This document shows, piece after piece, positions 11,403 to 23,104 of a stretch of DNA of 64,000 nucleotides. The DNA comes from Daphnia pulex (lineage: Eukaryota > Arthropoda > Branchiopoda > Diplostraca > Daphniidae): positions 1,555,001 through 1,619,000 of the forward strand of contig NC_060022.1 of NCBI RefSeq assembly GCF_021134715.1, in the 5' to 3' direction. The notes beneath the pieces were generated by a model that ran no database searches, had not been told where the DNA came from, and saw only the letters and a list, made by a program, of their open reading frames with translations. Position 1 is the stretch's first letter. Each line of letters begins with the position of its first letter. The position numbers and the translations under genes are program-made.

Positions 11403-12399
11403 ATGTTGCTGGATTTGGACAACGTCAAGGGGAAATGTTTGGCGTTCGGCGTCGTCATTTTCATAGGTAAATAGAACACATTTGGTTAACCTATCTCTGT
11501 TACACGCGCCTCTGGGATAAGCTTTATTTGAATTATCACGAGATAGAGCGCATGTATAACACTCTGCATTTCTAAAATGTAAATTCTTGTTTATCGTGGG
11601 TTCAGTTTCCGGGCTTCAGTCATTTATGTTGTGGAATGTTGCGCACTTTCAAACATTCTCTAGCTATCCAACAATCACATTCTATAGGCAAGCAGTGGGA
11701 TTTTTGTTTTTATTTTTTCGTCTTTATCCTGAAAGAATTTGGATTCAATTTTGGAAACCGGGTGAACCGGGTCCGGGTGATTCAGCTGCTTTAGTTTTAC
11801 TTTTGCTTTTGTGAACCGTGTGTAACCACGGGTGTCCTATTTATTTGTACCAGCCATAAGCACACTGCGCATTGTGTTTATTCTTGCAACCCCGCAAATG
11901 TAAACACAGACACAGGGCTCAACTCGGAAACATTTGAAAATCGCGGCTGATGTCATTTTGAACAGATGGGAGCTATACGGGTTGTCACTGACAACTTGTC
12001 AGCAGCTATATAATAATTGATCAAATCTTTTTAATCTAGCATCAGATTATTTTTATCATCTTGTGTATTTTAACACGTTTGAATTTCACAGTCCTTGTTA
12101 TAGTCATCATCACGGGATTGACGAGTCCGAGCGGCTCGGGAAAATGGCATTCACCGTCCAATTCGTCTGACATTGACGCTGTTCATAACGGAACAAACGA
12201 AGAACCCTTTATGCTGGGCGCCATCGGACAGTACGGATCCAATCGCAACACAATCGGAGTTGACAAAACAGGTCACATCAAAACGAAATGGTATGTATGT
12301 TACGATCGAGTTGACATGTTTTACAAACAGCTATTTCTGAATGACATGAATATTTGACTGATTTGTGTCGTCGCTGTATCTTACAGGGGTGTTGGCTGA
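11403..12399 (+). CDS. Putative small membrane-anchored or secreted peptide, 91 aa
   Basis: This model is assembled from three exons: 11403-11466, 12092-12290 and 12387-12399. Each junction has consensus GT-AG sites (G|GTAAAT to TTTCACAG; ATG|GTATGT to TATCTTACAG), and phases 1 and 2 fit exactly. The protein starts MLLDLDNVKGKCLAFGVVIF and continues IVLVIVIITGL, so one continuous hydrophobic helix is split by the first intron. A polar region follows with SGSGKWHSPSNSSDIDAVHN and a C-terminus ending KTKWGVG. This suggests a signal anchor or an uncleaved signal peptide with a short extracellular tail bearing NSS and NGT glycosylation sequons. I do not recognise it. An in-frame stop upstream near 11336 supports the chosen start. 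A core promoter lies at 10614. Confidence 0.42.
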
Positions 12400-12718
12400 T
12401 TTGGTACAGGAGTGAGGCGACAAGTGTGGATCGACAGTTTCGTTATCGCACACACATCAGCACTTTGAAATGTATATTTGTATTTCCGACTGACAACGCA
12501 TACTCTTGATATTTAAAAAACTGATAATAATCAGTCCCTTATTTTGAACGATCTTTGATGCATTACATATTGACAACTATTTGTATTTATTTAAAATTAT
12601 TTTCAGTAACATTTTTCTGAAGTCAGGAATGTTGCTATTTGTGTATGAAATGTAGCAAAGTTTTTCACATTAAATTACACCGCTTTCAAATGACGTCCGC
12701 TAATTATTTTTTTTTATT

Positions 12719-14173
12719 TTATCGACGTTGATCCTCGGGGATTACTGAATGACGGATTTCAGCGTATGTGGTGTGTAACTGGTCGTCGTCGATAGTCAGT
12801 TTAATATTAGTTGGACGTGATTTACCAATTTTGCCGGTTTCAACTTCAGCGTAGATGGTTTCTTGATTAACTTTAATAGGAATGATATTGGCGTACACGA
12901 GGTTTTCTTCTCCATCGGCGAATTTCCCCTTTGATTGGTTTTCCCCTTCCGGCATGGATGTGAACGGCGATTGCCTTGCATGCTGATTGGCAGTGTTATT
13001 ATATCTCTTGCCATGCCTAGCCCTGTAGTAAGTCAAATAGAAATTTTCTCATTAAAAATCGACCTGAAAGTGAATTGGCTAAAGGAGTATTTACCTGTTT
13101 TTGTACAATAAGCCGAAAAGAACCACAATCATAATAAACCCCAGGAAGCTGCAAATCCCAATGAGGAGGTCACTCAGATTTCCGCTGCGAGAAGGAAATG
13201 CAGAGAAAAGTTCTTTGCTCTGAGTAGATGTTTCTGAAGCAGAAAGAATGTTCTCTGTTACTGTTGATTTTCTGTTATCGTCGTTTTCTGGTATTTTTGT
13301 CGACGATTCTGTGGGCACTTATTTATGTAATCGTGCAAATTTTGCGTAATTTCCAAAAGTGATATTTATGCATAAAAATACCTTCACAATCTTTTGTTTT
13401 GTTCGTTTTTTGTTTCCATGAATATGTCTTGTTATTTTCTGCTGTGCACCTCCATTCTTGGCTTGCATTCGATTTGGGATTCTTGCACTTGAAAACGGCC
13501 ACCGTTTCCACTGTGTAATTTAGTGATGTGTTATTATGTTCGATACTGATGTTTTGGCCATGGATTTGAACAAACATATTTGAATTGTTGTTCCACGGTG
13601 AATGACAGTGATTCTGTCTTGGCACTACAAGAATGCGTCGATTATTGTGATTTGTTTAAATATAAGTTCAAACTGGATGACTTGCCACATTGAGGTAAAA
13701 CCCATGGAGTGTCATTCCAATTTAACCACCCGTTGGCGGTGCACTTTCCGAAAAGATGATCTAGATTTGCTTTTGGACTAACCTGGTGGGTTTCACCGTA
13801 CTTACAGACGTAAAGTAACTCGGTATTGACAGGAAAACAAATGGAGGAATTCGTTATTTCACTGAAATTGTTTGCAAATACAATAGAAATATTTTGCTTC
13901 CAAGCTGGGAAACGGCATCCATCTTATTTCAAACAAAAATGAATTTCCAAAATTAAAGTAGGCAATATTTCAATATATACGAATATATAAATATAAAACG
14001 TTTCGGTATATACTTTTATATTATACTGCAGGCTAGCGATAGAACATATAACTTTCCATTTGACCAATAGACTTACTTTTAGTTTCAATATCTGACATCA
14101 CGGACACAAATGTCACTACGATTCCAATTGCAATAGCGGTGACTGCATTTCCATGTGAGAAGTGTGATGGCAT
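12719..14173 (-). CDS. Type I membrane receptor with two sushi-like domains and ITAM-like tail
   Basis: Five exons (14077-14173, 13686-13922, 13624-13382, 13317-13095, 13022-12719) give a 367-residue protein in frame. The N-terminus (AVTAIAIGIVVTFVSVMS) is a signal peptide. Two sushi (CCP)-like modules follow with the C...YVC / FKC...C...W...C pattern. A Ser/Thr-rich stalk and one transmembrane helix (LLIGICSFLGFIMIVVLFGL) come next. The tail holds VYANI, IYAEV and TYAEI; the first two are ten residues apart, which fits the ITAM rule YxxI/L-x(6-12)-YxxI/L apart from the final Val. The second intron uses a GC-AG donor (G|GCAAGT). Many N-x-S/T sequons suggest heavy glycosylation. The role is inferred to be a cell-surface or hemocyte receptor; the ligand is unknown. 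A second sushi receptor lies 658 bp upstream on the same strand. Confidence 0.75.
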
Positions 14174-14830
14174 CGTCACCAAACGAGTATAACTTTACAC
14201 TAGATTACTGTACTATACAGTAAGTGATTTTTTTATGAATTTGAAAACAGTCGCACACAGGCAAGTAAATATAGAGGAAAAAAAACTTCTCCGCTATGAC
14301 TTGCGAAGCCGACTATTGGAAATACGACACTACATCTTTATATTGTTGCTGGCATTTTAGTCAGGAAGCTGTGGTTCCTTATAGCGGAACATTGATAAGC
14401 AGTGGTACAGTTACTATCAACATACAACGAATAATGCTGATGGGCAACCACTTTGGCGATAACGCGTATTTATAAGATCTGTGTAAACTGCTGTATATTA
14501 GGTATTCATTATTTTTGAATTTCTGCACGAATTTCTGCTCATTAGCTCGTTAGTCGTCTCCATCAAAATATATAACACATAGGCTAACATAAATTCTTGT
14601 ATTTCTCACTTCTTCATCACGACGTTAAGTCCTGATATACACGAAACGGGGATCAATATAGCCTACCAAAAGCAACCCATTTTGATATAAGACATTATTT
14701 TGTTTTGTCAATTACGTATATACTGAAATGATGGGAAAAGTTAAAAAGAAAAAAAGAATGAACATCGAATATTTCTAATGAATATTTTTGTGTGGGATCT
14801 TCCAAATACAATAACAATTTTTCCAACTTA
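14174..14830. other. Spacer between the two sushi receptor genes
   Basis: It carries the promoter of the ITAM-like receptor gene and the 3' flank of the fucolectin/sushi receptor. It is AT-rich and I see no further gene. Confidence 0.3.
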
Positions 14831-17263
14831 TTAGAAATCCGTGTTGCGACTAATCCTGACGGCTTCCTTGAGCTGATTGTTCAACGCTTGCTGCTTCATC
14901 TGCACCTCGGGCGACTCCTTGAGGTAAATGGAAGGGATGTAAGACTTGCGGGCCGGCGGTGACGTCGTGCTGTGATCCGTCGAATCCGATGAAGTCCCGT
15001 CATTGTTATCGGCCTTCTTCTTCGTGCTGGCCCTCATCGTCACCTGGGCGTATTGAGGCTCGACATTGGCCGGATCGGCCTGCGAGTGAACAGCAGCCGG
15101 TGAGTCCAATCGTCTCGTCGGTTCGTGAGCCAATTCCACGTAGGCGACCGTCTCGTTCCGTGGGTACGAGGCCATCGGAGGCGAGTCGGGCGTCGGCAAG
15201 GGTTTCCGCTGCATCTGCTGGTTGGTCTTTTCATTCTGATAGGCCAGTCTGGTGTTGATGAAATCCTCTTCTTCGGCTCGCCTCTCTTGCTCGGCTATGG
15301 CTTTCCTGTTGGCCTCTTGCATCGCCTTGGAAGCGGCAGCCGTGGCCGAGCCGGTAGTGCTACTGGACTTGTTTGCTGGTGCTGCCACCTTTTGGTAGTC
15401 ACGCTGGTCGCCGGACGAAGGCTTCGTCTTCTTGCTCAGCTTCTTGGCGAACTTGTTTCCGGCTGTTCCGCAGCAATTCAGTCTGTGCAATCAGCGAATG
15501 AAAAAGAATGAAAAAGAATTCGAATAAAAGGGCGATTTGAATTTGGCGCGTTTCATTTGGATGGACCTAAAATTCTCTCACCTTCCGTAATAGAGGAGGA
15601 CGATTAGAGCCACAATCAGACCGATGGCCAAGGCCACGCAAACGACAATCAGAACAATTTGGAACGGGTCCAGACCTGCCTTGGATCCTTCTTCGCCTCC
15701 CCCATAAGGTAGTGTCGAATTTGGGTTGATCCTGGAATTGATAGAAATTGTTCATTTAATTTTCCTATCAAACTTTATTTAATACGATGAAATCTTACTC
15801 GGTAGTCGACGTGATTAAAATCTCCACACCTGATGGATTAAAAACATAATTACTAATGAAGTATAGAACAAAATCAAGCGTTTGAATATAGTTAAATACA
15901 GATTGGTTGTTCGCCGCCCCAGTCACGTCCGTAACAAGTGCGCAGGTTGTTGCCCTGCAGCTCGTACCCGCTGCGGCAATGGTACTTGGCCTCTTGGTAC
16001 AATGAACCCGTTGTGATTGTCACCTCTCCAAAGGCCGGTATCTCTGGCTCGCCGCAATCAGCCAAGGCTGTTTAAAATAAAGAAGATACAATTATATTCA
16101 ATTAGTCGAACAATACGTGTATAATAGAGACTTTGACGTACTCGGATTGGCGTAGATGACCACCTCGCAAATGTCGACAACAAAAGTGCTGCTGTGCTCA
16201 AATCGGACGGTGCTGCCCACCAGGTTAGACGTGCTGGCCTGAGACATTGCCCGGTTGCACTGGTAACCGAAAGCCGAAGCGTTGCCCGCCATCTGAGCGC
16301 ATTCGGCCGTTCCCAGTGTAACTTTCTTGTTCATCAAATTGTTCATTCCTTCGCCTAGATTGAAAATTCAGCTTATAATTGATGGTGCTGTCGTCGGGAA
16401 ATTGATTCAAACAATTATACCTTTTTTGCCGAAAATGCCGACGACTCGAACGGGCAAACTCTCGCCCAGATTGACGGACAAGTAAGCACCGCCATTTCTG
16501 GTAAGAGACGGACAGTCGGCCGTGTTGACCGGATCCTCGCTGTCGACCAGGGCGTCCGTCATCAGAGTGTCTGATACTTCCACGGCTCTAGTCGTATCGA
16601 GAGCGGTGTAGGTGACCGTTTTACCGTAGGCGACATTAATATCTGTACGTAATAATTTGAACGATTACAGATCGTACTACATCTAGTGATAGTGAAGCAT
16701 AAAATCAAACGTGAGAAACTTACCACACCAGGGACGATTACCGCTCCATCTACCGTCATTTTGACAAGTTCGGTTGAAACTCCCGGTGGTGCTACCCGCG
16801 GTGAGGACGTCCAGCCGCGAAGTTTGACACTTGTAGGCAACCACTTGACCTTCTTGGAACTGGTAGTCGTAGGAGAGGACCCGGTTGGTCGGCACGAAAC
16901 CGCGTCCAAACGAGTGACTGTCTTGCTGAAGCGGCTGGGGCAGAGTGGGACTCAACACAGAGCCACCGACCGGTTTACCAGGCCAACCGCAACCTTGTTT
17001 GTCAAATCATTTGATTATTATTTTCTCTCCACATTGAAATCCCCAAGAATATGAAATGCCTAAAACGGATCCATAATGCACGGGCGTGTCGCAATCACGC
17101 CCTATCTATTGTGGCGTAGGTGGGGTTGTTACATACACCGCGTATAGATTATCGGTTCAAAGAGAAAAATAGGAATATGCTTACTCAGGGCTGACGCTTG
17201 ATGGGCGAGTAACACTAGCAGCAGGGGAAAAAATCCAATGCAAAATCGGCTGGTAGTTGCCAT
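14831..17263 (-). CDS. Type I membrane receptor: sushi, fucolectin-like, sushi, TM, ITIM-like tail
   Basis: The start at 17263 gives a clear signal peptide (SRFCIGFFPLLLVLLAHQAS). In order there follow a sushi module (SCGWPGKP...VVAYKCQ...RTCQNDGRWSG), then a discoidin/fucolectin-type domain split over two exons (DINVAYGKTVTYTALDTT, GGAYLSVNLGESLPVRVVGI, FVVDICEVVIY). A second sushi module (ADCGEPEIP...KYHC...RTC...QPIC) and a transmembrane helix (IVLIVVCVALAIGLIVALIV) follow. The cytoplasmic tail of about 220 residues is rich in Lys, Ser and Gln. It includes VAYVEL, an ITIM-type motif, and PQYAQV. Junction phases agree at all eight joined exons. Fucolectin plus sushi combinations occur in invertebrate adhesion and pattern-recognition proteins such as the selectin-like furrowed; the specific role here is inferred. 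Long antisense open frames opposite the tail are shadows. Confidence 0.82.
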
Positions 17264-20200
17264 TTTGTCACTCCATCCAGTTGGACCGATCATTCGGTTC
17301 CCTTTTTTAATCCGCACAAGTTTCTGCAGTTGTTTACTGTCTAAAATCGATCGATCCAGCAGCCACCGGGATATAGAGATGTGTGCACACACAAAAGCGA
17401 CTCACTGAGGTGTAACGGTCGACAATATACGAAATGAAGAAACGGTCCAAGGTATAGACAAAAAAGAAACTTCCTGCCAGGATCGGCGATTATTTCGTCG
17501 TGTTATCAGCAGTTTGACTTGCACTCGGCCTCCGACTAGATTACACGAGACCCTTGTAAGCAATGCGCACCTTATCGCTGCTATGGCACCTCAGCTCTGA
17601 TAGCGTATGCTGGCGTAGCCAAATGAGTTGTGTCAACATCACAGTCGGAGTAGTCTCACTATACTAGCACTCGCTCAAAAACATGGGAACTGAATATATC
17701 ATGTTGTATATGCATATAGACGTTACATTGGTCTTCATTGTACATGCGGAAACGAAGGTGGGAGGACAGGAAAAGTGGGCAACAGGGTCGATTTCAAATC
17801 GGACAGCTCACGATTGTGACACACATATTACAGTGAAGCGCACCGAGTTCCGCTGGTGGAATGTATACGCTTCACTATAAAATATGCCTGGATGAATCTA
17901 AGGCAAGAGAGAGATTTTCGTGACTTGATTTTTTCTTATACGACAACTCGGATAGATAATCGGGAAAATATGTCTACAGCTAGGGAGAGAGCTAGGAGCG
18001 TCAGGTGCGGACATCAAAAACTTGTTGGAAAAGGGGAAGTCCTATAACTCCTGACTGTGTCATTATCCGGTCGTTTCTCTTTCGACAAAAGCTGGACTTT
18101 TTGAGCGTCATTCTAAAACACCATGGACGTAATAAGCATCATTTCAGAGCCGGAATTGCCATTTTTTTAATTTGAATACAAGTCGTCGTTAAAATGTGTG
18201 GTCGTCGTTATACGCCGTGGCAGACTGCGCAGTGATACTGGTATACTGGGTACGTTGAAACAATCTGCATAATATGACGACTTGTTATGCAATCGCACTC
18301 CAACAAAAAAAATTTGAGGATTCATCTGGCCGACAATAAAAGTTGCGCTAGTGGAAACGAAATAATAATAACAATATTCGTTGGTGGCTGGCGTGCGTGT
18401 CATACAGTCCGCACACTTATTATTTATTTAACACGTTCAAAATTCTACTGACCGTGTATAACGACGTGTGTGAGCAAAAAGCCGACATTATTCTGCTGCT
18501 GGTGTAGCAATGAAAATGAAAAGTCACCGTGATGCGCACATGTTATTATTTTGCGATTTGAAACAATTTGAACAAGTTTCGGCCGCGTCACTTTTATTTT
18601 TTTATTTTTTTAAATTTCGGATGGACGATAAAACACGGTCCCGTTTCTTTATACCGGCCACTGTGGTCTTATAACGGCCACAGATGTGTCTATAAGGTTC
18701 AACATCCGACTTAAAAAAAAAGCATCCGCCGGCATCCGCCAAACCCTTTTTTCTGCTTATTCTTTTTTCCCCTCCACAATGCGGATGTCAACCAGGTACA
18801 TCCACGTGTAGCTCACCTTTGGAACTTTGATGCACATAAATGAGTCAGAAGGCACAGCACGACACTATGTACAAGCACGATCCGGCTGATAAAATTTCGG
18901 CTATGCGGCTGCTGGGTTTTTTTTCTTCTTCTTCTTCCGTCTGTTATTCTGCCCACACACAGAAGCGATTACACGTGGTGCTCCGGGGTGGTGCTGCTCG
19001 CTATAGCTGTTTGTATTGTAATAATAATAGGGCGGCTAATTGAAAAGACGATGCGGGTATAGCAGACAATATAAACGCGGGCGAGAATGCACCTCGATCA
19101 TCTCCGGGAAATCGCTCGAGATTCCCATCGACCAATTTTTTACGATAGAAGTATATATAAAACGCGGCTGGAGGTGAACAACACACACACACACATGACA
19201 TGAGCTCATCCAGGTGCGGGTGTATTATCACCGCCAGAGTTAGCGCGCTTCACTAAGCATTGTAACGCTCCTGTTTCTTTCATTAAGGTTCTACAGTAAA
19301 TTTGATAACGATGTTCGCTGGTGTCTCGTCTCCAAGTGAAAAGGTGAAGGAACTGCATGGTGGCGGTGTTTTTCCCCGAATAAAAGTCTACAGTCTCAAA
19401 AGACATTTTTCTTTCGTTAGATTCTTGTCAGTTTATTAGTAGCTAACTTGTGTGGAAACTGCGCAGACGCTCAAGTTGGCGCGACAGGTGCTAACAAAGA
19501 GATCAAGGAGTCTAAAACTTACATACATAATACATACGTCTCTTGATTTATGAAAGGTTTATCCAGTATAAACGCATGTGAGTTAAACTTCCTCATTCTG
19601 TCCAAAAAGAAAGAGTTTTAAGTAGGCACGTGTTATATACCATGAAAAGGTGTGATCGATTAACATAACCACACGCTAGGGTATATAATACTTTTAGTAG
19701 AGAATGCTTGGCTAGTTAAGAGAATCATTTCACGGCCGGTTAATACATAGGACAGTAATATAGGACCGCATCGTCTATGTTGTAGCTATATGGTAGGCTA
19801 CTGGCGAGGTGGATTGGAATATAAGAGGACCATCAGCCCGTCACCTTTTACAACGAACAATATCAGTTTGAAGGCCTCGGCCATTTCTTTAGTGAGCCTC
19901 AAAAGGGCATTCACGCTACACAAAAGCTATACCGTACATAAAAACGACTTCTGTTTGCTAATAATAGATACCATTCTTTCTTTTTCTTATTCCTCTATTT
20001 TCCCCGAGAAACTGACGGATACGTGAACACGTACAAAGCAGTAGCACCTTCCGTGCTGTTTTCTAAAAATACTATATACACCTGCAAAACGCTGTACGGG
20101 ATGGCTGCGGGTGGGCGGCGGCTGTCGGCCTAGACGGTACCGGTATCACATCATGTACGGATGCAATCGCCTTGATTGTGCTGGATTACTTTCCAGACTT

Positions 20201-21510
20201 CACACGGGTGGTCAGAACCGGCAGGTGTATCGAATTCTATTTATAGCTCGCCAATCAACTTTTTACTCTGAAAGATGCGCTTCAAATTAACTCGGAAAGA
20301 ATTCAAATTCAGGAATTTCAAATTCAGGAATTTCAAATTCTTAGTTAGCTTTTGCTGGCCGATTCCATTCGCCAACAAAAATTCTGAGCCGAATTGCTGT
20401 TGTGGTGGTGGTTACCATAACAACAACTGGATCATCTTGACATGTTCCACACGAATCCGGAAGGAGAAGAAAAAAATGGAAAACGAAAAACGGGAGCCGG
20501 AGATGGAACGTCACAAAACAAATTGGGCTTTTCTTATTTCGCAACGGAACATGTAACAAACGAACAAACAGGATGAACCTGATGGGAACCACGGACCTAT
20601 TTGTTTTGTTTTGTTTTGTTTTGTTTTTTTTTCGTTACCGTTGTCCTCCATTTCTTCTTAACCCATTAAACCTCGACGCAATGAAATGTGTTAAACAGGC
20701 ACCGTTCCGCCATTTAGTTTTTAATGACCGCATCGTTCTTTGTCGGCAATTAATTTTCAAATTAAATATGATATTGCTGGTTTTAATCGCGGTTTTATGA
20801 GGAATAATGTAATCTAAGAAATTACTTGCTTAGTTATTGGGATTAGTGAAAATTATTTGTATCGTTTGTGTCATAAAAACACCTCATAAAGCCATTTATT
20901 TTCCCTTGGCTTCCAAGAGGGTACTGGAGGGGTCTTATTGTGGTGGTCTAAAAGTAATTATCTATGGTTTTTCGTGCAAATTTTTACTTTGATATAGTCT
21001 GTGGTAAGGAGGCACAGTGTAACTTGACGAGAAAAATTAATTAGTAAATAAAATAAACCAAAGAGGGGAGAAAAAAAAACCCACTTTGATCGATTTTGAG
21101 CGGTTTGGATTTATTGCTGGGGATGAGGTCGATTTTTAATAAGATCGATATCTTAAACAAAGCATGGCTAATTAGAATATTAGTGTCGTCTGCATCTGTT
21201 CGTTTTGTTTCAAAGTTTCGTTTCGAATAAGAGTTGAGACTTGAGACAAAGTTATAAAGGAAAAAAAAAGATTTCAAAGTAAACGAAACAATATATTTTT
21301 TAGATTACGTTCTTGGCTGCCACGAATTCAGCACAACAAATAAAATAACAATAATGTGGTCATCGTGTGGTCTTTGGTGTGAACTGCTCTTCATTTGCCC
21401 TACTCCATGCTGCTGTTTGGCGGGTAAATAAAACAAAAGATTATAAATAGAATGATTGTGAGAGCTTAAAAAGAAAAGTTAAACCTATTCCAAATTGTTC
21501 CAAAAGTTTC
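17264..21510. other. Gene-free region 5' of the sushi/fucolectin receptor
   Basis: About 4.2 kb with no supportable coding gene. It presumably carries regulatory DNA for the receptor. Local features are a 16-bp direct repeat (AATTTCAAATTCAGG units) at about 20300-20340 and a (TTTTG)n run near 20602-20625. Scattered short open frames show neither signal peptides with good splice context nor family motifs. Confidence 0.35.
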
Positions 21511-21924
21511 TGACAAGCATTTATCACGTAAGCCCTTTGTTGAAGCATTGCAGTTTCTTTGCACTGGAACCTTCTCCTTTGTGCAGATTTTGAGATCTGA
21601 GCCATCGTAAAAAAAAGATATATCAGTTGATTATGTTGGTAAATTGACCTGTCGTCAGCAACACAATCCCACCATCAATCCATCATCACTAATCCTGATA
21701 ACGATTTGTGTACTTGCTTGATTTGCATGATTTGCATCAATGCAGTGTGTTACACGTAAACCATTAATTCCTTTTTTTTATTGACAATGAGGGTTGTCAA
21801 CCCATTGTCTCATTTTCAACTTTTCCTTATTTTTTATTTCAATGAAAATTTTTCGTAAACCATTTTTAAATTTTTTATTTAGATAAACAGCATCCGGCAT
21901 CCCCCTTGATTGGAGAAACTTCCG

Positions 21925-22101
21925 ATGTCGGTCCGAATTACCTATCTCTTATTCCCCCTTTCTTTAAATGTCCTCGTGTACGCCCATGAGAGTGTGGGTG
22001 TATTCACGAGGACCCCCTTTTTCCTATCCTGCCTGGTGCTGGATTCGACTTTTCTACGGATGGAGCGAAAGTGGATGCCTGGCTGTATTTCCCAGGCTTA
22101 A
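21925..22101 (+). CDS. Possible short secreted peptide within the duplicated segment
   Basis: The ATG at 21925 opens a 58-residue frame beginning MSVRITYLLFPLSLNVLVYA, which looks like a signal peptide. It lies inside an exon-like block with conserved acceptor and donor. In the second copy (ATG at 53183) the signal-like part is kept, with only an in-frame 3-nt difference (MSIELRISLFLLSLNALVSY), but that frame stops after 24 residues. The mature part is therefore not conserved, and the coding call is weak. The alternative is a non-coding RNA exon that forms the hairpin at 21972-22011. Confidence 0.22.
   Translation: MSVRITYLLFPLSLNVLVYAHESVGVFTRTPFFLSCLVLDSTFLRMERKWMPGCISQA
21972..22011 (+). 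ncRNA. Hairpin in duplicated segment (miRNA-like candidate)
   Basis: CCTCGTG-TAC-GCCCA pairs with TGGGT-GTA-TT-CACGAGG across the loop TGAGAGTG, giving 15 paired positions (one G-T) with only a 2-nt bulge. The corresponding second-copy sequence (about 53230-53277) keeps the outer CTCGT/ACGAG and inner CCCA/TGGG parts but is less regular. The stem is short for a microRNA precursor unless flanking bases also pair. I do not recognise a known mature sequence. Confidence 0.25.
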
Positions 22102-22436
22102 AGGTAGGACAAATATTATCTCTGTTCTTTCTTTTTGACTATATCTGATAACGTTGATTATAAATCGTGAAGTAGTACGGAGTATGATTATTCCAGAGCT
22201 AGGCTGTTTGTTTTTTCTCATGCCATTTTTATTGTTTAGTCATTGTCAATAACCAAAGGAAGTGGTTGCTCATTTGTAGAACGACTGCAGTCTGCAGATC
22301 AGGCTTGTTTTGTTTTGTACCGTGGTTAAACAAGCAAATTAAAAAAATATTTGAACTTTTAAACCCTTCAAGCATAGTGCATCTAGAAAATTGTGTGATT
22401 AAAAGGGACCTGCTGCCACACCGGCACCTCGTTTTT

Positions 22437-23104
22437 AAAATCTTTCCTTATTGTTGGCTTTATCACATTTATTGTTCGGCAGCCGGGTTTGCGGTGGAAA
22501 AATTGGGAATCTCAGCTGCCTAGCCACACCCCCATTCTACGCAGTCATGCAAATAGAGATATTTAACCACCACAATCAGTCAAACGACAAAAAAGGGAAG
22601 ATCTAAAATAGCCGAGAGTACAGCAGTTCTAACTCGTTTTTTTTTCTTTCTTCCCTCGAGTCGATCATGCAATCAAGGCTCCATTATACCCCCATCCATT
22701 TGATTCTTTTCTCAGGCTGTGTCACTTTGCGCTTTAGTTACTCTCTATAACGACGAGAAAACCACAAGCTCTTGAGCTCTGTTTCATTTTGTTCGGTTTT
22801 GCTCCACGGCCAGCAGCAGTGATTTGGTTGTTTGTACGTATAAAGACTAGGCTTTGTGATAACGGACAAATAGCGTCATTGTATTACACAACAAAAGGTT
22901 CCCAACATTATTAATACCGGGCGCCGAAGAAATTACGTTTTGGATACATTTTCACATCGTTTGTTTTTTATTTAAAAGCATCGAGTTACAAGCAAACAAA
23001 TTGATTTTTCATTTAAAGGCCCCAACGCCCCCCTCCCCATAAGGTGTGTCCCCTTGTTTACGTAATAATCAAAGAGGTAACAGACAAATTGTTTAAGAGA
23101 TTTT
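22437..23104. other. Spacer before Q/N-family gene A
   Basis: It holds the 3' flank of gene A (read on the minus strand). No gene is supported. Confidence 0.3.

Larger units (their letters stand above)
21511..22436 (+). repeat. Duplicated segment, copy 1 (partner at 52.7-53.7 kb)
   Basis: This ~0.93 kb stretch aligns with 52741-53707 across its length, with scattered substitutions and small indels. Shared blocks include GCATCAATGCAGTGT, TCTTTAAATG, TACGCCCATG, ATTCACGAGGAC, AAAGGTAGGACAAA, GCAGATCAGGCTTGTTTT and GCCACACCGGCA. An exon-like block is conserved in both (here 21883-22103), bounded by TTATTTAG and GTAGGAC. It is either a segmental duplication of a transcription unit or two copies of an unknown interspersed element. 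Confidence 0.75.

Noticed and set aside
14959-15511. Two overlapping plus-strand frames of about 100-130 residues
   Set aside because: They lie antisense to the well-supported cytoplasmic tail exon of the fucolectin/sushi receptor.
20275-20556. 93-residue frame beginning with a repeated KFRNFKF motif
   Set aside because: The repeat is a simple 16-bp direct repeat in DNA. The rest is low-complexity Lys/Glu, and an equally long frame exists on the other strand.
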